Below, in pieces: positions 51,274 through 60,315 of a stretch of DNA of 64,000 nucleotides (position 1 is its first letter; every line of letters begins with the position of its first letter). A model generated the notes under the pieces. It made no database searches, was not told the DNA's origin, and was given only the letters and a program-made list of their open reading frames with translations. Source of the DNA: an uncultured Eubacteriales bacterium (GTDB lineage: Bacteria; Bacillota; Clostridia; Oscillospirales; Oscillospiraceae). The translations under genes were made by a program, and so were the position numbers. The stretch is from contig UQSF01000003.1 of NCBI GenBank assembly GCA_900543625.1, forward strand, positions 57,719-121,718, given 5' to 3'.

Positions 51274-52866
51274 GTGCGCAAGGTTTGGTTTGAGGACGAT
51301 AATGAGATCCGTCTGCTGCGCCGCGGCAAGCGCCGCCTGCTGGATATCGTGTTCGGCCGCACGATGGTCATCGTCGTGCTGCTGCTGCTTCAGGTCGCCA
51401 TCATGGCGTTCGGTGCGCACTATCTCGGCCGCTACTACCCCGCGCTGTCCGGCATCATGCATGTGCTGGCGGTCGTGCTCATCATCTATCTGGTCAACAA
51501 GCCCGGCAGCGCGACGACGAAGATCACATGGATCGTGCTCATCATGGCGCTGCCTGCGTTCGGCGTGCTGCTGTACCTGTTCATGCAGCTCGATGTCGGC
51601 CACCGCTACGCAAACCGCCGCGTGCAGGAGAGCATCGTGAGCACCGTGCAGTATGTGCCGCGGCAGACCGAGCTCATGACGCGCCTGCGCACCGAGCTGC
51701 CCGAGGTGCACAACCTCGCCGAGTACACGCTGCGCTCCGGTGACTATCCCGTGTATGAAAACACCGCCGTTACCTACTACCCCATGGGGCAGGACAAGAT
51801 CGGCGCGCTGCTCGACGCGCTGCAGTCGGCCGAGCACTTTATCTTCCTCGAATACTTCATCATCGAGGAGGGCGACGTCTGGGGGCGCATCCTCAAGATC
51901 CTGGAGGAAAAGGTGCGCGCCGGCGTCGAGGTGCGCGTGCTCTATGACGGCACGTGCACGTTCTACCGCCTGCCGTATGGCTATCCCAGGCGCATGGAGG
52001 CGCTCGGCATCCGCTGCAAGATGTTCGCGCCGCTGCGCCCGTTTGTCAGCATCTATTATAATAACCGCGACCACCGCAAGATCGCCGTCATCGACGGGCG
52101 CGTCGGCTTCACCGGCGGCGTGAACCTTTCCGACGAGTATGCGAACCTGGTGAGCGTCTACGGCGTCTGGAAGGACACCGCCGTGCGGCTCGAGGGCGAG
52201 GCAGTGCGCTCGCTCACGCTCATGTTCCTGCAGATGTGGGGCATGGATGAGCGCGAGCCGGATACGGATTCCTACGGGCGGTATCTCAACGTGCCGCTGC
52301 CGCCGCTGCCGGAGGCGGGGGGCTATGTCCTGCCGTATGCCGACAGCCCGCTCGATGACGAGCGCGTCGGCGAGAGCGTCTATCTCGACATCCTCAGCCA
52401 TGCCGAGCGCTATGTGCGCATCTTCACGCCGTACCTCATCCTCGATGAGACGATGGTCATGGCGCTCACGTTTGCGGCCAAGCGCGGCGTGGATGTGGAG
52501 CTCATTTTGCCGCACGTGCCGGATAAAAAGTTTGCCTTTGCGCTCGCCAAGGGGCACTACCGCGAGCTGCTCGACGCCGGCGTCAAGATCTATGAGTACA
52601 CGCCCGGCTTCGTGCACGCGAAGGTGTTCGTCAGCGATGACTGCAAGGCCGTTGTCGGCACGATCAATCTTGACTACCGCAGCCTGTACCTGCACTTTGA
52701 AAATGCGGTGTATCTCTATGACTGCCCGTGCATCGCGGACATCGTGGCCGACTTTGACGCCACGCGCGCCCAGTCGCAGATCGTCACGCACGGCGACCTC
52801 GCGCGCATCCCGCTGCACACGCGCATCACTTCCGCGCTGCTCAAGCTGGTAGCGCCGCTCATGTAA
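51274..52866 (+). CDS. cls: cardiolipin synthase, phospholipase D type
   Basis: A 530-residue membrane enzyme that makes cardiolipin from two phosphatidylglycerol molecules. Two N-terminal helices (about 28-48 and 58-106 in two spans) are followed by two PLD catalytic motifs: H267-x-K269 in NNRDHRKIAVIDG and H448-x-K450 in FVHAKVFVSDD. The start is a GTG with the excellent ribosome binding site AAAGGAGGTG. The gene has its own upstream region with a TATAAT near 51210. Confidence 0.96.
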   Translation: MRKVWFEDDNEIRLLRRGKRRLLDIVFGRTMVIVVLLLLQVAIMAFGAHYLGRYYPALSGIMHVLAVVLIIYLVNKPGSATTKITWIVLIMALPAFGVLLYLFMQLDVGHRYANRRVQESIVSTVQYVPRQTELMTRLRTELPEVHNLAEYTLRSGDYPVYENTAVTYYPMGQDKIGALLDALQSAEHFIFLEYFIIEEGDVWGRILKILEEKVRAGVEVRVLYDGTCTFYRLPYGYPRRMEALGIRCKMFAPLRPFVSIYYNNRDHRKIAVIDGRVGFTGGVNLSDEYANLVSVYGVWKDTAVRLEGEAVRSLTLMFLQMWGMDEREPDTDSYGRYLNVPLPPLPEAGGYVLPYADSPLDDERVGESVYLDILSHAERYVRIFTPYLILDETMVMALTFAAKRGVDVELILPHVPDKKFAFALAKGHYRELLDAGVKIYEYTPGFVHAKVFVSDDCKAVVGTINLDYRSLYLHFENAVYLYDCPCIADIVADFDATRAQSQIVTHGDLARIPLHTRITSALLKLVAPLM

Positions 52867-52895
52867 ACGGATTACGAAAGAAAGGGGAACCTGTT

Positions 52896-53447
52896 ATGTC
52901 CAAATGTTATCTGCTGTTTGCCGAAGGCCTGGAGGAGTGCGAGGGCCTGATCACGCTCGACATTCTCCGCCGCGCCGGTCTGGAGACGTATACGGTCTCC
53001 GTTGAGGACGCGCACACCGTCGTCGGCGCGCACGGCGTGCCCGTCACGTGCGACCGCACGCTGCCGGAGCTGCTGGCGGCACCTCCGGAGCTGGTCGTGC
53101 TCCCGGGCGGCATGCCCGGCACGACGAATCTGGCCAAATCGCCGGCCGTGGAGACGCTCGTGCGCCGCACGCTCGAGCATGGCGGCCGCGCCGCCGCCAT
53201 CTGCGCCGCGCCGAGCGTGCTCGCGCAGTACGGCCTGCTCGCCGGCCGCCGCGCCACCTGCTACCCCGGCTTTGAGGACAGATGCACCGGTGCGCAGATG
53301 GTCGATGCCGACGTCGTCACCGACGGGCAGATCACGACCGGCCGCGCCCTCGGCGCTGCGATCCCGTTCGCGCTCGAGCTCGTGCGCCTGCTCACCGATG
53401 AGCAGACCGCCGCACGCACGGCGGAGGAGATCGTCTACCGCGTGTGA
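52896..53447 (+). CDS. DJ-1/PfpI-family protein
   Basis: A 183-residue DJ-1/ThiJ-type protein with a flavodoxin-like fold. The nucleophilic-elbow cysteine is C103 in AAAICAAPSVLA and the acidic partner lies near E14-E16. Relatives act as deglycases, glyoxalases or chaperones; the exact activity is disputed even for well-studied members. The gene lies 29 bases after cls and may be cotranscribed. AAAGGGG precedes the ATG. Confidence 0.92.
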   Translation: MSKCYLLFAEGLEECEGLITLDILRRAGLETYTVSVEDAHTVVGAHGVPVTCDRTLPELLAAPPELVVLPGGMPGTTNLAKSPAVETLVRRTLEHGGRAAAICAAPSVLAQYGLLAGRRATCYPGFEDRCTGAQMVDADVVTDGQITTGRALGAAIPFALELVRLLTDEQTAARTAEEIVYRV

Positions 53448-53528
53448 CGTCCGGGCAGTATGTGACGGTTGACAACGCGCGCGCGAATGCGTAAAATGGA
53501 CAGCACATCATCATCGTGAGGACCCACC

Positions 53529-54113
53529 ATGGACGAACTGAAACTCATCTTTGCCAGCAACCTCATCCGCCTGCGCACGGCCGCGGGCATGACGCAGGCA
53601 GAGCTTGGCGAACAACTGAATTATTCGGATAAGTCGATCTCCAAGTGGGAGCGCGGCGAGGCCATTCCCGATGCCGCGGTGCTCAAGCGCATGAGCGAGA
53701 TCTTCGGCGTCACGGTCGATTACCTGCTCAACGAGCACGATGCGTGGCAGCCCGGACCCGAGCCCGCCGCGTGCGACCGCAGCCATCATGCCATCATCCT
53801 TGTCGCCCTTATGGGCATCGTGACGCTGGCGGTGCTGGTGTTCGTGGTGCTGTGGCTGTGGCTGGGCGCGGTGGAGTGGATCGTGTTCGCCTGCTTCGTG
53901 CCGGCGGCGGTCATCACCTACCTTGTGCTCAACAGCGTGTTTTTCGGCGGACGGGGCAATCTGTACGTGGTGCTCGGCCTCGTGGCGAGTATTTTTGCCG
54001 TGGGCTACCTCGTGCTGCTGCGCTTCGGGATGAATTTCTGGCAGCTGTTTTTGATCCTCATCCCGGCGGAGGCCGTCGTTTATTTCAGCTTTCATATCCG
54101 TGCAAAGCATTGA
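53529..54113 (+). CDS. XRE-family HTH regulator fused to a membrane domain (paralogue)
   Basis: A 194-residue protein with the same layout as 29252-29872: an N-terminal Cro/C1 HTH (MTQAELGEQLNYSDKSISKWERGEAIPD, about residues 20-47) and four C-terminal transmembrane helices (about 87-190). GTGAGGA precedes the ATG, so unlike its paralogue the mRNA has a leader. A TTGACA to TAAAAT promoter (53468-53494, spacer 15) lies about 35 bases upstream. Confidence 0.88.
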   Translation: MDELKLIFASNLIRLRTAAGMTQAELGEQLNYSDKSISKWERGEAIPDAAVLKRMSEIFGVTVDYLLNEHDAWQPGPEPAACDRSHHAIILVALMGIVTLAVLVFVVLWLWLGAVEWIVFACFVPAAVITYLVLNSVFFGGRGNLYVVLGLVASIFAVGYLVLLRFGMNFWQLFLILIPAEAVVYFSFHIRAKH

Positions 54114-54151
54114 AAACTCAGGCGTTCTATGATTTGTAGAGCGTGCCGTTC

Positions 54152-54188
54152 GGGGCGTAGAACAGGGGGGATCCATGTTCTACGCCCC
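54152..54188 (+). terminator. hairpin after the HTH membrane regulator
   Basis: A 13-bp perfect stem GGGGCGTAGAACA with an 11-base loop, then GGTTCCGTTTTG. Probable terminator. Confidence 0.7.
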
Positions 54189-54204
54189 GGTTCCGTTTTG
54201 TAGC

Positions 54205-54233
54205 TTGCGCAATCCCTGCTTTGCAGGTATGCT
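54205..54233 (+). promoter_or_regulatory. degV promoter
   Basis: TTGCGC (54205-54210) and TATGCT (54228-54233) are separated by 17 bases. It places transcription start just after 54238 and rules out the upstream in-frame ATG at 54234 as translation start. Confidence 0.65.
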
Positions 54234-54308
54234 ATGCGTGTATTGACAGGAACAAGACAGACAGCCCGCCCGGCGGGCAAATCAAAGGATGTAAAGGAGA
54301 CCGACAAC

Positions 54309-55196
54309 ATGGCCGATTTTGTACTGAGCTGCTGCTCCACCGCCGACCTGACCAAGGAGCATTTTCAGCAGCGTGACATTTCGTATATCTGCTTCCACTA
54401 CCAGCTTGACGGCGTGGACTACCCGGACGATCTGGGCGAATCGATGCCGTTTGATAAATTCTATGCCGCCATGGCAAACGGCGCGGACACGCGCACCTCA
54501 CAGGTGAACATCTCGGAGTTCGTGGATTATTTTACCCCGTTTCTCGAGCAGGGCAAGGACATCCTGCATGTCTGCCTGTCCTCGGGGCTGTCGGGCGTGT
54601 CGAACTCGGCCGAGAACGCCGCGCGCATCGTGCGCGAGCGCTACCCGGAGCGCAAGATCTACATCGTCGATTCGCTCGGCGCGTCCTCGGGCTACGGCCT
54701 GCTGATGGATAAGCTCGCCGACCTGCGCGACGAGGGCATGGGTATCGACGCCGTGCGCGACTGGGCCGAGGCGCACAAGCTTGAGCTGCACCACTGGTTT
54801 TTCTCCACGGACCTGACGTTCTATGTCAAGGGCGGCCGCATCTCGAAGGTGGCCGGCGTGTTCGGCGGCCTGCTGGACATCTGCCCGCTGCTGAACATGG
54901 ATAACCTCGGCCGGCTCATTCCGCGCGCCAAGATCCGCGGCAAAAAGCGCGTCATGAAGGAGATCGTCATGCGCATGGAGGAGCACGCGCAGGGCGGCCA
55001 CGACTACTCCGGCAAGTGCTACATCTCCAACTCCGCGTGCTATGACGATGCGCGCGCCGTGGCAGACGAGATCGAGCGGAAGTTCCCGAAGCTCAACGGC
55101 AAGGTCGAGATCTACAGCGTCGGCACCACCATCGGCAGCCACACCGGCCCGGGCACCGTGGCCCTGTTTTTCTGGGGCGACGAGCGCAAGGACTGA
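54309..55196 (+). CDS. DegV-family fatty-acid-binding protein
   Basis: A 295-residue protein with the two-domain DegV fold that binds a single fatty acid. Signature regions are RTSQVNISEFVDYF and HVCLSSGLSGVSNSA in the lipid pocket. The ATG at 54309 follows AAAGGAG. Members (FakB-like) can present fatty acids to the FakA kinase for phospholipid synthesis; the kinase gene is not nearby, so that role is not shown. Confidence 0.93.
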   Translation: MADFVLSCCSTADLTKEHFQQRDISYICFHYQLDGVDYPDDLGESMPFDKFYAAMANGADTRTSQVNISEFVDYFTPFLEQGKDILHVCLSSGLSGVSNSAENAARIVRERYPERKIYIVDSLGASSGYGLLMDKLADLRDEGMGIDAVRDWAEAHKLELHHWFFSTDLTFYVKGGRISKVAGVFGGLLDICPLLNMDNLGRLIPRAKIRGKKRVMKEIVMRMEEHAQGGHDYSGKCYISNSACYDDARAVADEIERKFPKLNGKVEIYSVGTTIGSHTGPGTVALFFWGDERKD

Positions 55197-55236
55197 TTAT
55201 GTGATACATCCCCCTTACCTTTTTCTCCATCCAAGC

Positions 55237-55268
55237 AAGAACCCCTGACCGCACGGTCAGGGGTTCTT
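55237..55268. terminator. bidirectional terminator after degV
   Basis: A perfect 15-bp stem AAGAACCCCTGACCG with loop CA, followed by ACTTTAT on the plus strand and GCTTGG on the minus strand. Confidence 0.75.
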
Positions 55269-55348
55269 ACTTTATATGATATGACTTTGATGCTGCCCGA
55301 CCGCTCAGCGCTTGGCGCGGGCGTCGGGCGGGCGCGCCCGGCCGGAGG

Positions 55349-55660
55349 TTATCCGGCGGGCGTGATGGATTTGAGCTTGCCGCTGTTCGTGATCTGACTG
55401 TAGGAGAACGTCAGGTGGAACGTTGCGTCCGGCTCTGCGGCGACGGCGGCGAGCTGCTCGGCCGAGCAATCGACGTGGATGACGGTGCCGGCCTTCGTCA
55501 CGGTCAGCTGACCGCCGTCGTCCGTCGCGGCGTAGGCGTCGATGGTGTAATCGCCGTTGCCGGATACGCGGTTCATGCCGAGAAAGCCGCCGTAGGTCAG
55601 CAGACCCAGCACGCCGACGATCACGATCACACGAATGACGGTCATGACAGTTTTCTTCAT
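55349..55660 (-). CDS. small single-pass membrane protein of unknown function
   Basis: A 103-residue protein beginning MKKTVMTVIRVIVIVGVLGL, an N-terminal signal anchor, then about 75 external residues (NGDYTIDAYAATDDGGQLTV and VDCSAEQLAAVAAEPD) with a single Cys. AAAGGGGGTG precedes the ATG at 55660. No family recognised. It is divergent from the AEC carrier gene. Confidence 0.7.
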   Translation of the reverse strand: MKKTVMTVIRVIVIVGVLGLLTYGGFLGMNRVSGNGDYTIDAYAATDDGGQLTVTKAGTVIHVDCSAEQLAAVAAEPDATFHLTFSYSQITNSGKLKSITPAG

Positions 55661-55828
55661 GCGCACACCCCCTTTCGGCCAGTGTAACAGGCCGGACGCC
55701 ATTTGGCAAGTGCTGCGCGAGAATTCTCCTTTACAAGACAGCGCGTCTGGCATATACTGAGGTATCATACGCGGCGGCGGCGCCGGCGCCGCGCAGCCTT
55801 CAAACGAGAGAAAGAGAAAAGAAACGAT

Positions 55829-56737
55829 ATGAACCTGTCCACTGTCTTTGCCAAGATGGCCATGCTGATCCTCATCATGCTGCTTGGCTACCTTTGTGCG
55901 CGCATCGGCATCACGGGGCCGGAGTTTAATAAGCGCGTGACCCCGCTGATGGTCACGGTGCTGATGCCGGCGACCATCCTCAATTCCGTGCTCGGCGCGC
56001 CGGCGTTTCAGGCCATTGAGATCGTCGATTATATCCTCGTCCTGACGGTCATGGTCGCGCTGCAGATGCTGCCGGCGTGGCTCCTGCCGCGGCTGCTGCG
56101 CACGCGCGGGGAGGATGCCGGTGCGATGCGCCTGACGACGGCGTTTGGCAACGTCGGCTTTGTGGGGCTGCCGGTCGTCGCGGCGATCTTCGGCGAGGAG
56201 ATGGTCTTTTTCGCCTCCCTGTGCAACATCCCGTTTAACCTCGCGCTCTATTCCAGCAGCGCGTCGCAGCTGTCCCCGGAGGGCGGCCGCGTTCGCTGGC
56301 AGGATGTGCTCAACGCGCCGGTCATCGCGACGCTGCTGTCGATCGTGCTGCTGCTTACACGTGTGCCCGTGCCCGGTGTCATCGCCGACACGATCTTGGC
56401 GGTCTCCGGCGTGACGATCCCGCTGTCGATGATCGTCATCGGCACGTCGCTCGGCGCGATCTCCGTGCGCGCGGCGCTGACGGATTGGCGTGCCTATGCC
56501 GTTGCGGCGGTGCGCCTGCTCGTGTGCCCGCTGCTGACGTGGGCGGTGCTGCGGCCGTTTGTCAGCGGCGACCTGCTCGGCATCCCGGTGCTGCTCGCGG
56601 CGTGCCCGACGGCCATGCTCGTCACGGCGCTGTGCCTGCAGTATGACCGCTCGGATGCGTTCGCGTCCAAGTGTATTTTCATCAATACGATCCTGTCCGC
56701 CGCGACGATCCCGCTGGTGATCTGGCTGCTGTTCTGA
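55829..56737 (+). CDS. AEC (auxin efflux carrier) family transporter
   Basis: A 302-residue membrane protein with about ten helices. The family layout of two five-helix halves is visible, with NVGFVGLPVVAAIFG in the first half and PLSMIVIGTSLGA at the start of the second. Bacterial members export or import small organic acids such as malate; the substrate is unknown. The ATG at 55829 is preceded only by a purine-rich stretch (GAGAGAAAGAGAAAAG). Confidence 0.9.
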   Translation: MNLSTVFAKMAMLILIMLLGYLCARIGITGPEFNKRVTPLMVTVLMPATILNSVLGAPAFQAIEIVDYILVLTVMVALQMLPAWLLPRLLRTRGEDAGAMRLTTAFGNVGFVGLPVVAAIFGEEMVFFASLCNIPFNLALYSSSASQLSPEGGRVRWQDVLNAPVIATLLSIVLLLTRVPVPGVIADTILAVSGVTIPLSMIVIGTSLGAISVRAALTDWRAYAVAAVRLLVCPLLTWAVLRPFVSGDLLGIPVLLAACPTAMLVTALCLQYDRSDAFASKCIFINTILSAATIPLVIWLLF

Positions 56738-56783
56738 GCGGGATCGCCATGACAGGATCCATTCTGAAACAGGAGGTTTTCGC

Positions 56784-57566
56784 ATGATCGATCCCTTGAC
56801 ATTCATCGCGCTGCTGCCGGCCGTCGTGCTGGTGGTGTATATCTGCCGCAAGGACCGCACGGACAAAGAGCCGTCGGCGCTGCTGGCAAAGCTGCTGGGC
56901 TTCGGCGTGCTCTCGTGTCTGCCTGCCATCGTGGTCGAGCTCATCCTCAGCGCCATCATCGAGCGGCTGAACGTGCGCAATGTTTACCTCGGTTATTTCC
57001 TCGAGGCGTTCGTCGTCGCAGGGCTCACGGAGGAGACGTGCAAGTTCCTGTTTCTGCGCACGACGTGGCGCAGCCCGGCGTTCGACTTCCAGTTCGACGC
57101 GATCGTCTATGCCGTCATGGTCGCGCTCGGCTTTGCCGCGTTCGAGAACGTGAAGTATGTCTACAGCTACGGCTTTGCGACCGGCCTTGTGCGCGCGGTC
57201 ACGGCTGTGCCCGGCCACGCGATCTTCGGTGTGTTCATGGGCTATTTCTACGGCTACGCCAAGCTCTCCGACTACTGGGGGCGTGAAGATGATTGCAGGG
57301 CTTACCTTGCGCTGAGCGTCGTCGTGCCGGTGCTGATGCACGGCTGCTATGACTTTCTGGCGTTCGCACAGGAGAGCGACGGCCGCTTTACGCTGCTGTT
57401 TTATGCCTACCTGATCGCGCTGTATGTGTTCGGCATCCTGCGCGTGAACCGCTCGGCGCGCGCCGACCGCCGCGTCTCGCGCGAGACGGTGTTTGACTAC
57501 TTCCGGCGCATGCAGTACCCGGTGCCGCCGCAGTACCGCGACCGGAACGACGACTTCTGGCGCTGA
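56784..57566 (+). CDS. prsW: PrsW-family intramembrane metalloprotease
   Basis: A 260-residue membrane protease with about eight helices. The catalytic motifs are all present: E83-E84 in AGLTEETCK, E121-N122 in FENVKY, H145 in PGHAIFG and the H186...D190 motif in MHGCYD. PrsW proteins cleave anti-sigma factors (for example RsiW or RsiT) to release ECF sigma factors under envelope stress. No ECF sigma gene lies in the window. AGGAGG precedes the ATG. Confidence 0.94.
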   Translation: MIDPLTFIALLPAVVLVVYICRKDRTDKEPSALLAKLLGFGVLSCLPAIVVELILSAIIERLNVRNVYLGYFLEAFVVAGLTEETCKFLFLRTTWRSPAFDFQFDAIVYAVMVALGFAAFENVKYVYSYGFATGLVRAVTAVPGHAIFGVFMGYFYGYAKLSDYWGREDDCRAYLALSVVVPVLMHGCYDFLAFAQESDGRFTLLFYAYLIALYVFGILRVNRSARADRRVSRETVFDYFRRMQYPVPPQYRDRNDDFWR

Positions 57567-57599
57567 GCGGCGGCCGGAGCTGGCGATCCATACCGATAC

Positions 57600-57636
57600 A
57601 AAAGGGATGCTGCCATAGGACAGCATCCCTTTTGCG
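57600..57636 (+). terminator. terminator of prsW
   Basis: A 13-15 bp stem AAAAGGGATGCTGCC around ATA, ending TTTTGC. Confidence 0.8.
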
Positions 57637-57717
57637 GTCTGTTGTTCCCGCCGTTGGTCAGGAAAGCCGGCGGTGGCTTTTCATCTGCGCGCCTGCTTGC
57701 AGGCGGGGGCATGCGGG

Positions 57718-57999
57718 TTATGCGCTGTGGCGGAGCGTGCTGCTCAGGTGTTCGAATTTGCCGTCGTGCTTGTCCGTGGAGTAGAGCAGCATCGGCTCGG
57801 CGTTGAGGCCGAGTACCTCGCTCGTCGCGGCGTCCACATAGCACTCGTAGTGCATCCACGTGGTGAACAGGTTGGCCTCACACAGGCCGTCGTGCATGGT
57901 GATGTTGGAAAACTCTACATCGCTGTCGTTGAGGTGCAGCTCGGCGAGAATGGCCCGGTATGCGCCGGCGGTGTTGATGGTATTGATGATATTTTTCAT
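57718..57999 (-). CDS. small PepSY-like protein
   Basis: A 93-residue soluble protein. The phrase YECYVDAATSEVLGLNAEP matches the end of a PepSY unit (VDAxTGEVLG). No signal peptide is visible. AAAGGATG precedes the ATG at 57999. It lies 153 bases downstream of a two-component operon on the same strand, separated by a strong hairpin. PepSY proteins often accompany such kinases as modulators, so a link is possible but not shown. Confidence 0.7.
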   Translation of the reverse strand: MKNIINTINTAGAYRAILAELHLNDSDVEFSNITMHDGLCEANLFTTWMHYECYVDAATSEVLGLNAEPMLLYSTDKHDGKFEHLSSTLRHSA

Positions 58000-58111
58000 G
58001 ATGTTGTCATCCTTTCTTGAATTGTGGGAGGTTTTTGCTCTCTTGACCTTATGTGCCCATGATACGGGCAAATTCTAAGAAAGAAATGAGACAAAAGAAA
58101 AGAAATTTTGA

Positions 58112-58147
58112 ACGGCGCGGGCAACATTTCTGTTGCCCGCGCCGTTG
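58112..58147 (-). terminator. terminator of the third two-component operon
   Basis: A perfect 16-bp stem AACGGCGCGGGCAACA. On the minus strand it is followed by CAAAATTTCTTTTC. It lies just after the histidine kinase gene. Confidence 0.75.
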
Positions 58148-58152
58148 ATCGC

Positions 58153-59481
58153 TCACAGGGTCACGGAAAATATGCTTCCTTTTCCGGGGGTGCTCTCCAG
58201 GCCAACGGAGCCACCGTGCAGCTGCACGATCTCCTTGACCATGGCGAGTCCGAGCCCGCTGCCGCCGTCTTCCCCGCGCGAGGAATCCGCCTGCCAGAAG
58301 CGCTGCCAGACCTTGTCCTGATCCTCCGGTGCGATGCCGGGACCGTCGTCCGCGACGCGGAGCACGGCCTTGCCGTCTGCGTTTTCGTGCAGCGAGACGC
58401 GCACCCGCACCTGCTCTCCGCCGTATTTATAGGCGTTTTGCAGCAGATTGACGACCACGCGCGACATCAGTCCGGCGTTGCACGCCGCCTGAATATCGGG
58501 CTGGATGTCCAGCTCCACTTCTGCGTGTGAGCCCGGCGGCGGAGGGCATTCCTCACAGCAGGAGCAGACCAGCGCGCTCAGATCCATGCGCTTGATCGGG
58601 TATTTGTCCGTCCCGTGCTCCATGCGCGTCAGCCCAAGCAGCGCCTGCACGAGCTGCGACATATGCTCGCTCTGCTGCTCGATGACGCCGACGGACTCCA
58701 GAAAGTCGCCGCGTGTGTATGCCTTGCGTTTTGCGCGGTCGCACTCGGCCAGAATGACCGTGATGGGCGTGCGCAGCTCGTGCGAGGCGTCGGATGTGAA
58801 CTGCCGCTCGGTGTCGAAGGCCTTTTCCAGCCGCGCGAACATCCGGTCAAACGCCGCGCTGAGCCGGCGCATTTCGCGCGGGCCGCGCTGCATATTCAGC
58901 CGTGCGCTCAGATCCTCGCCGGCAGAGATGCCGTCCACCGCCGCGAGGATCTTTTCCACCGGGCGCATGGCCGACCACGCGATGAGCCAGCCGCCGCCGA
59001 TGGTGACGGCGAGCAGGATGGGCAGCAGTGTCGCCGTGAGGACGGTGATCGTATGCATCACGCCCGACCGGTCGTCGGAGGAAATGATGCCGCGCACCCA
59101 GAGGCCGGTCACGTCCATGTCGACATAGCTGTCATAGACAAAGTAATTCCTGCCGCCGCTGCTGACTGTGCGCACGATGTTTGGGGAAAACGCCAGGTTC
59201 GGATCGAAATCCTCCGGCAGCGCGCCGTGCAGAAGCGCGCCGTCCGTGCTGTAAAACTGGCTGTAAACGCCGCCGCTGTACATGGTCAGGTCGTCCCACT
59301 CGAATTTCCCGCGGTCGAATTCCACATCCTTCACATTCTCCTGTACGACGTTGACCAGCCGCCCGGCGGGGTCGTCTGTGATGGCGTTATGATTGATCAC
59401 AAGCACGAACACCAGAGTCATTGCTGCCAGCAGCAGCACCATGAGCGTGATCCACGCCGTGATCCTGACCTTGATCGACAT
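58153..59481 (-). CDS. sensor histidine kinase (third two-component pair)
   Basis: A 442-residue kinase. Transmembrane helices at about 10-30 and 145-168 enclose a sensor domain of about 115 residues. A HAMP domain is followed by phospho-acceptor H234 in SDASHELRTPITV and HATPase_c with N box NLLQNAYKYG, G1 DDGPGIAPED and G2 GGSGLGLAMV. The stop of the regulator gene is separated from its ATG by a single base, so the pair is translationally coupled. Confidence 0.95.
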   Translation of the reverse strand: MSIKVRITAWITLMVLLLAAMTLVFVLVINHNAITDDPAGRLVNVVQENVKDVEFDRGKFEWDDLTMYSGGVYSQFYSTDGALLHGALPEDFDPNLAFSPNIVRTVSSGGRNYFVYDSYVDMDVTGLWVRGIISSDDRSGVMHTITVLTATLLPILLAVTIGGGWLIAWSAMRPVEKILAAVDGISAGEDLSARLNMQRGPREMRRLSAAFDRMFARLEKAFDTERQFTSDASHELRTPITVILAECDRAKRKAYTRGDFLESVGVIEQQSEHMSQLVQALLGLTRMEHGTDKYPIKRMDLSALVCSCCEECPPPPGSHAEVELDIQPDIQAACNAGLMSRVVVNLLQNAYKYGGEQVRVRVSLHENADGKAVLRVADDGPGIAPEDQDKVWQRFWQADSSRGEDGGSGLGLAMVKEIVQLHGGSVGLESTPGKGSIFSVTL

Positions 59482-59482
59482 G

Positions 59483-60154
59483 TCAATCCTCCCTCAGTGT
59501 CCAGCCGCTGCCCCAGACGGTGCGGATCAGCTTGGCGTCAAATCCGGTGTCCATTTTTTTGCGCAGATAGCCGATGTACACGTCCACGACATTCGTTCCG
59601 CCCTCGTAGTCAAAGTTCCAGAGGTTGTTTTCGATCATTTCGCGCGTGAGGACGATGCCCTTGTTGCGCAGCATATACTCCAGCAGCGCAAACTCCCGCG
59701 CCGTCAGGTCGATGTTTTTGCCCGCGCGCGTCACGGTTTTGGCCGAGGTGTCCATCGTGAGGTCGGCGGCTGTGAAAATGTTGGAGCGGTTGCCGGTGTA
59801 CTTGCGGGTGATGGCGCGGACGACGGCCAGCAGCTCCGGAAAATGAAACGGCTTTACGAGGTAATAGTCCCCGCCGCTCTCGAGCCCCTCCACACGGTCG
59901 GCGATGCTGTCGCGCGCGGTGAGAAACAGCACCGGCGCACAGATGTGCTCGCGGCGCATCTGCCGCACCGCCTCGAGTCCGTCCAGACGCGGCATCATGA
60001 TGTCCATGACCATCGCGTCGTATTCGGCGGCGCGGGCGTATTCCAGCGCCTGCTCGCCGTCAAAGCAGGCGTCGACGCTGTAGCCCTCGTCCTCCAGCGC
60101 TTCGCAGATGATCTTGTTGAGGCGCTTTTCATCCTCTGCTACCAGTAGTCTCAT
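59483..60154 (-). CDS. OmpR-family response regulator (third two-component pair)
   Basis: A 223-residue regulator with receiver domain (acidic pair E7-D8, phospho-acceptor D51 in MVMDIMMP, LVKPF Lys) and winged-helix DNA-binding domain (NVVDVYIGYLRKKMD, RTVWGSGWTL). The usual GADDYL before the Lys reads GGDYYL here. The ATG at 60154 follows GAAGGGAG; the open frame continues far upstream but only into mutY antisense sequence. It is the first gene of the operon. Confidence 0.95.
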   Translation of the reverse strand: MRLLVAEDEKRLNKIICEALEDEGYSVDACFDGEQALEYARAAEYDAMVMDIMMPRLDGLEAVRQMRREHICAPVLFLTARDSIADRVEGLESGGDYYLVKPFHFPELLAVVRAITRKYTGNRSNIFTAADLTMDTSAKTVTRAGKNIDLTAREFALLEYMLRNKGIVLTREMIENNLWNFDYEGGTNVVDVYIGYLRKKMDTGFDAKLIRTVWGSGWTLRED

Positions 60155-60315
60155 GTGCGGCTCCCTTCGATGTCTGTATTCCCGGACAGAATAGCACGAA
60201 AAACTATGAAAAGAATAAGTTTTTGCTCCGTTTCCGAATCTTTTTTCGCGCCTTTGATCTGCACTGCGCAAAAGCGGGCAGCGGCCACGCACTGCGCGCC
60301 GCCGCTGCCGGATCT

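Noticed and set aside
55661..56980. Long upstream extension of the small minus-strand gene at 55349
   Set aside because: The extension is antisense to the AEC carrier; the ATG at 55660 has a ribosome binding site and begins a signal anchor.
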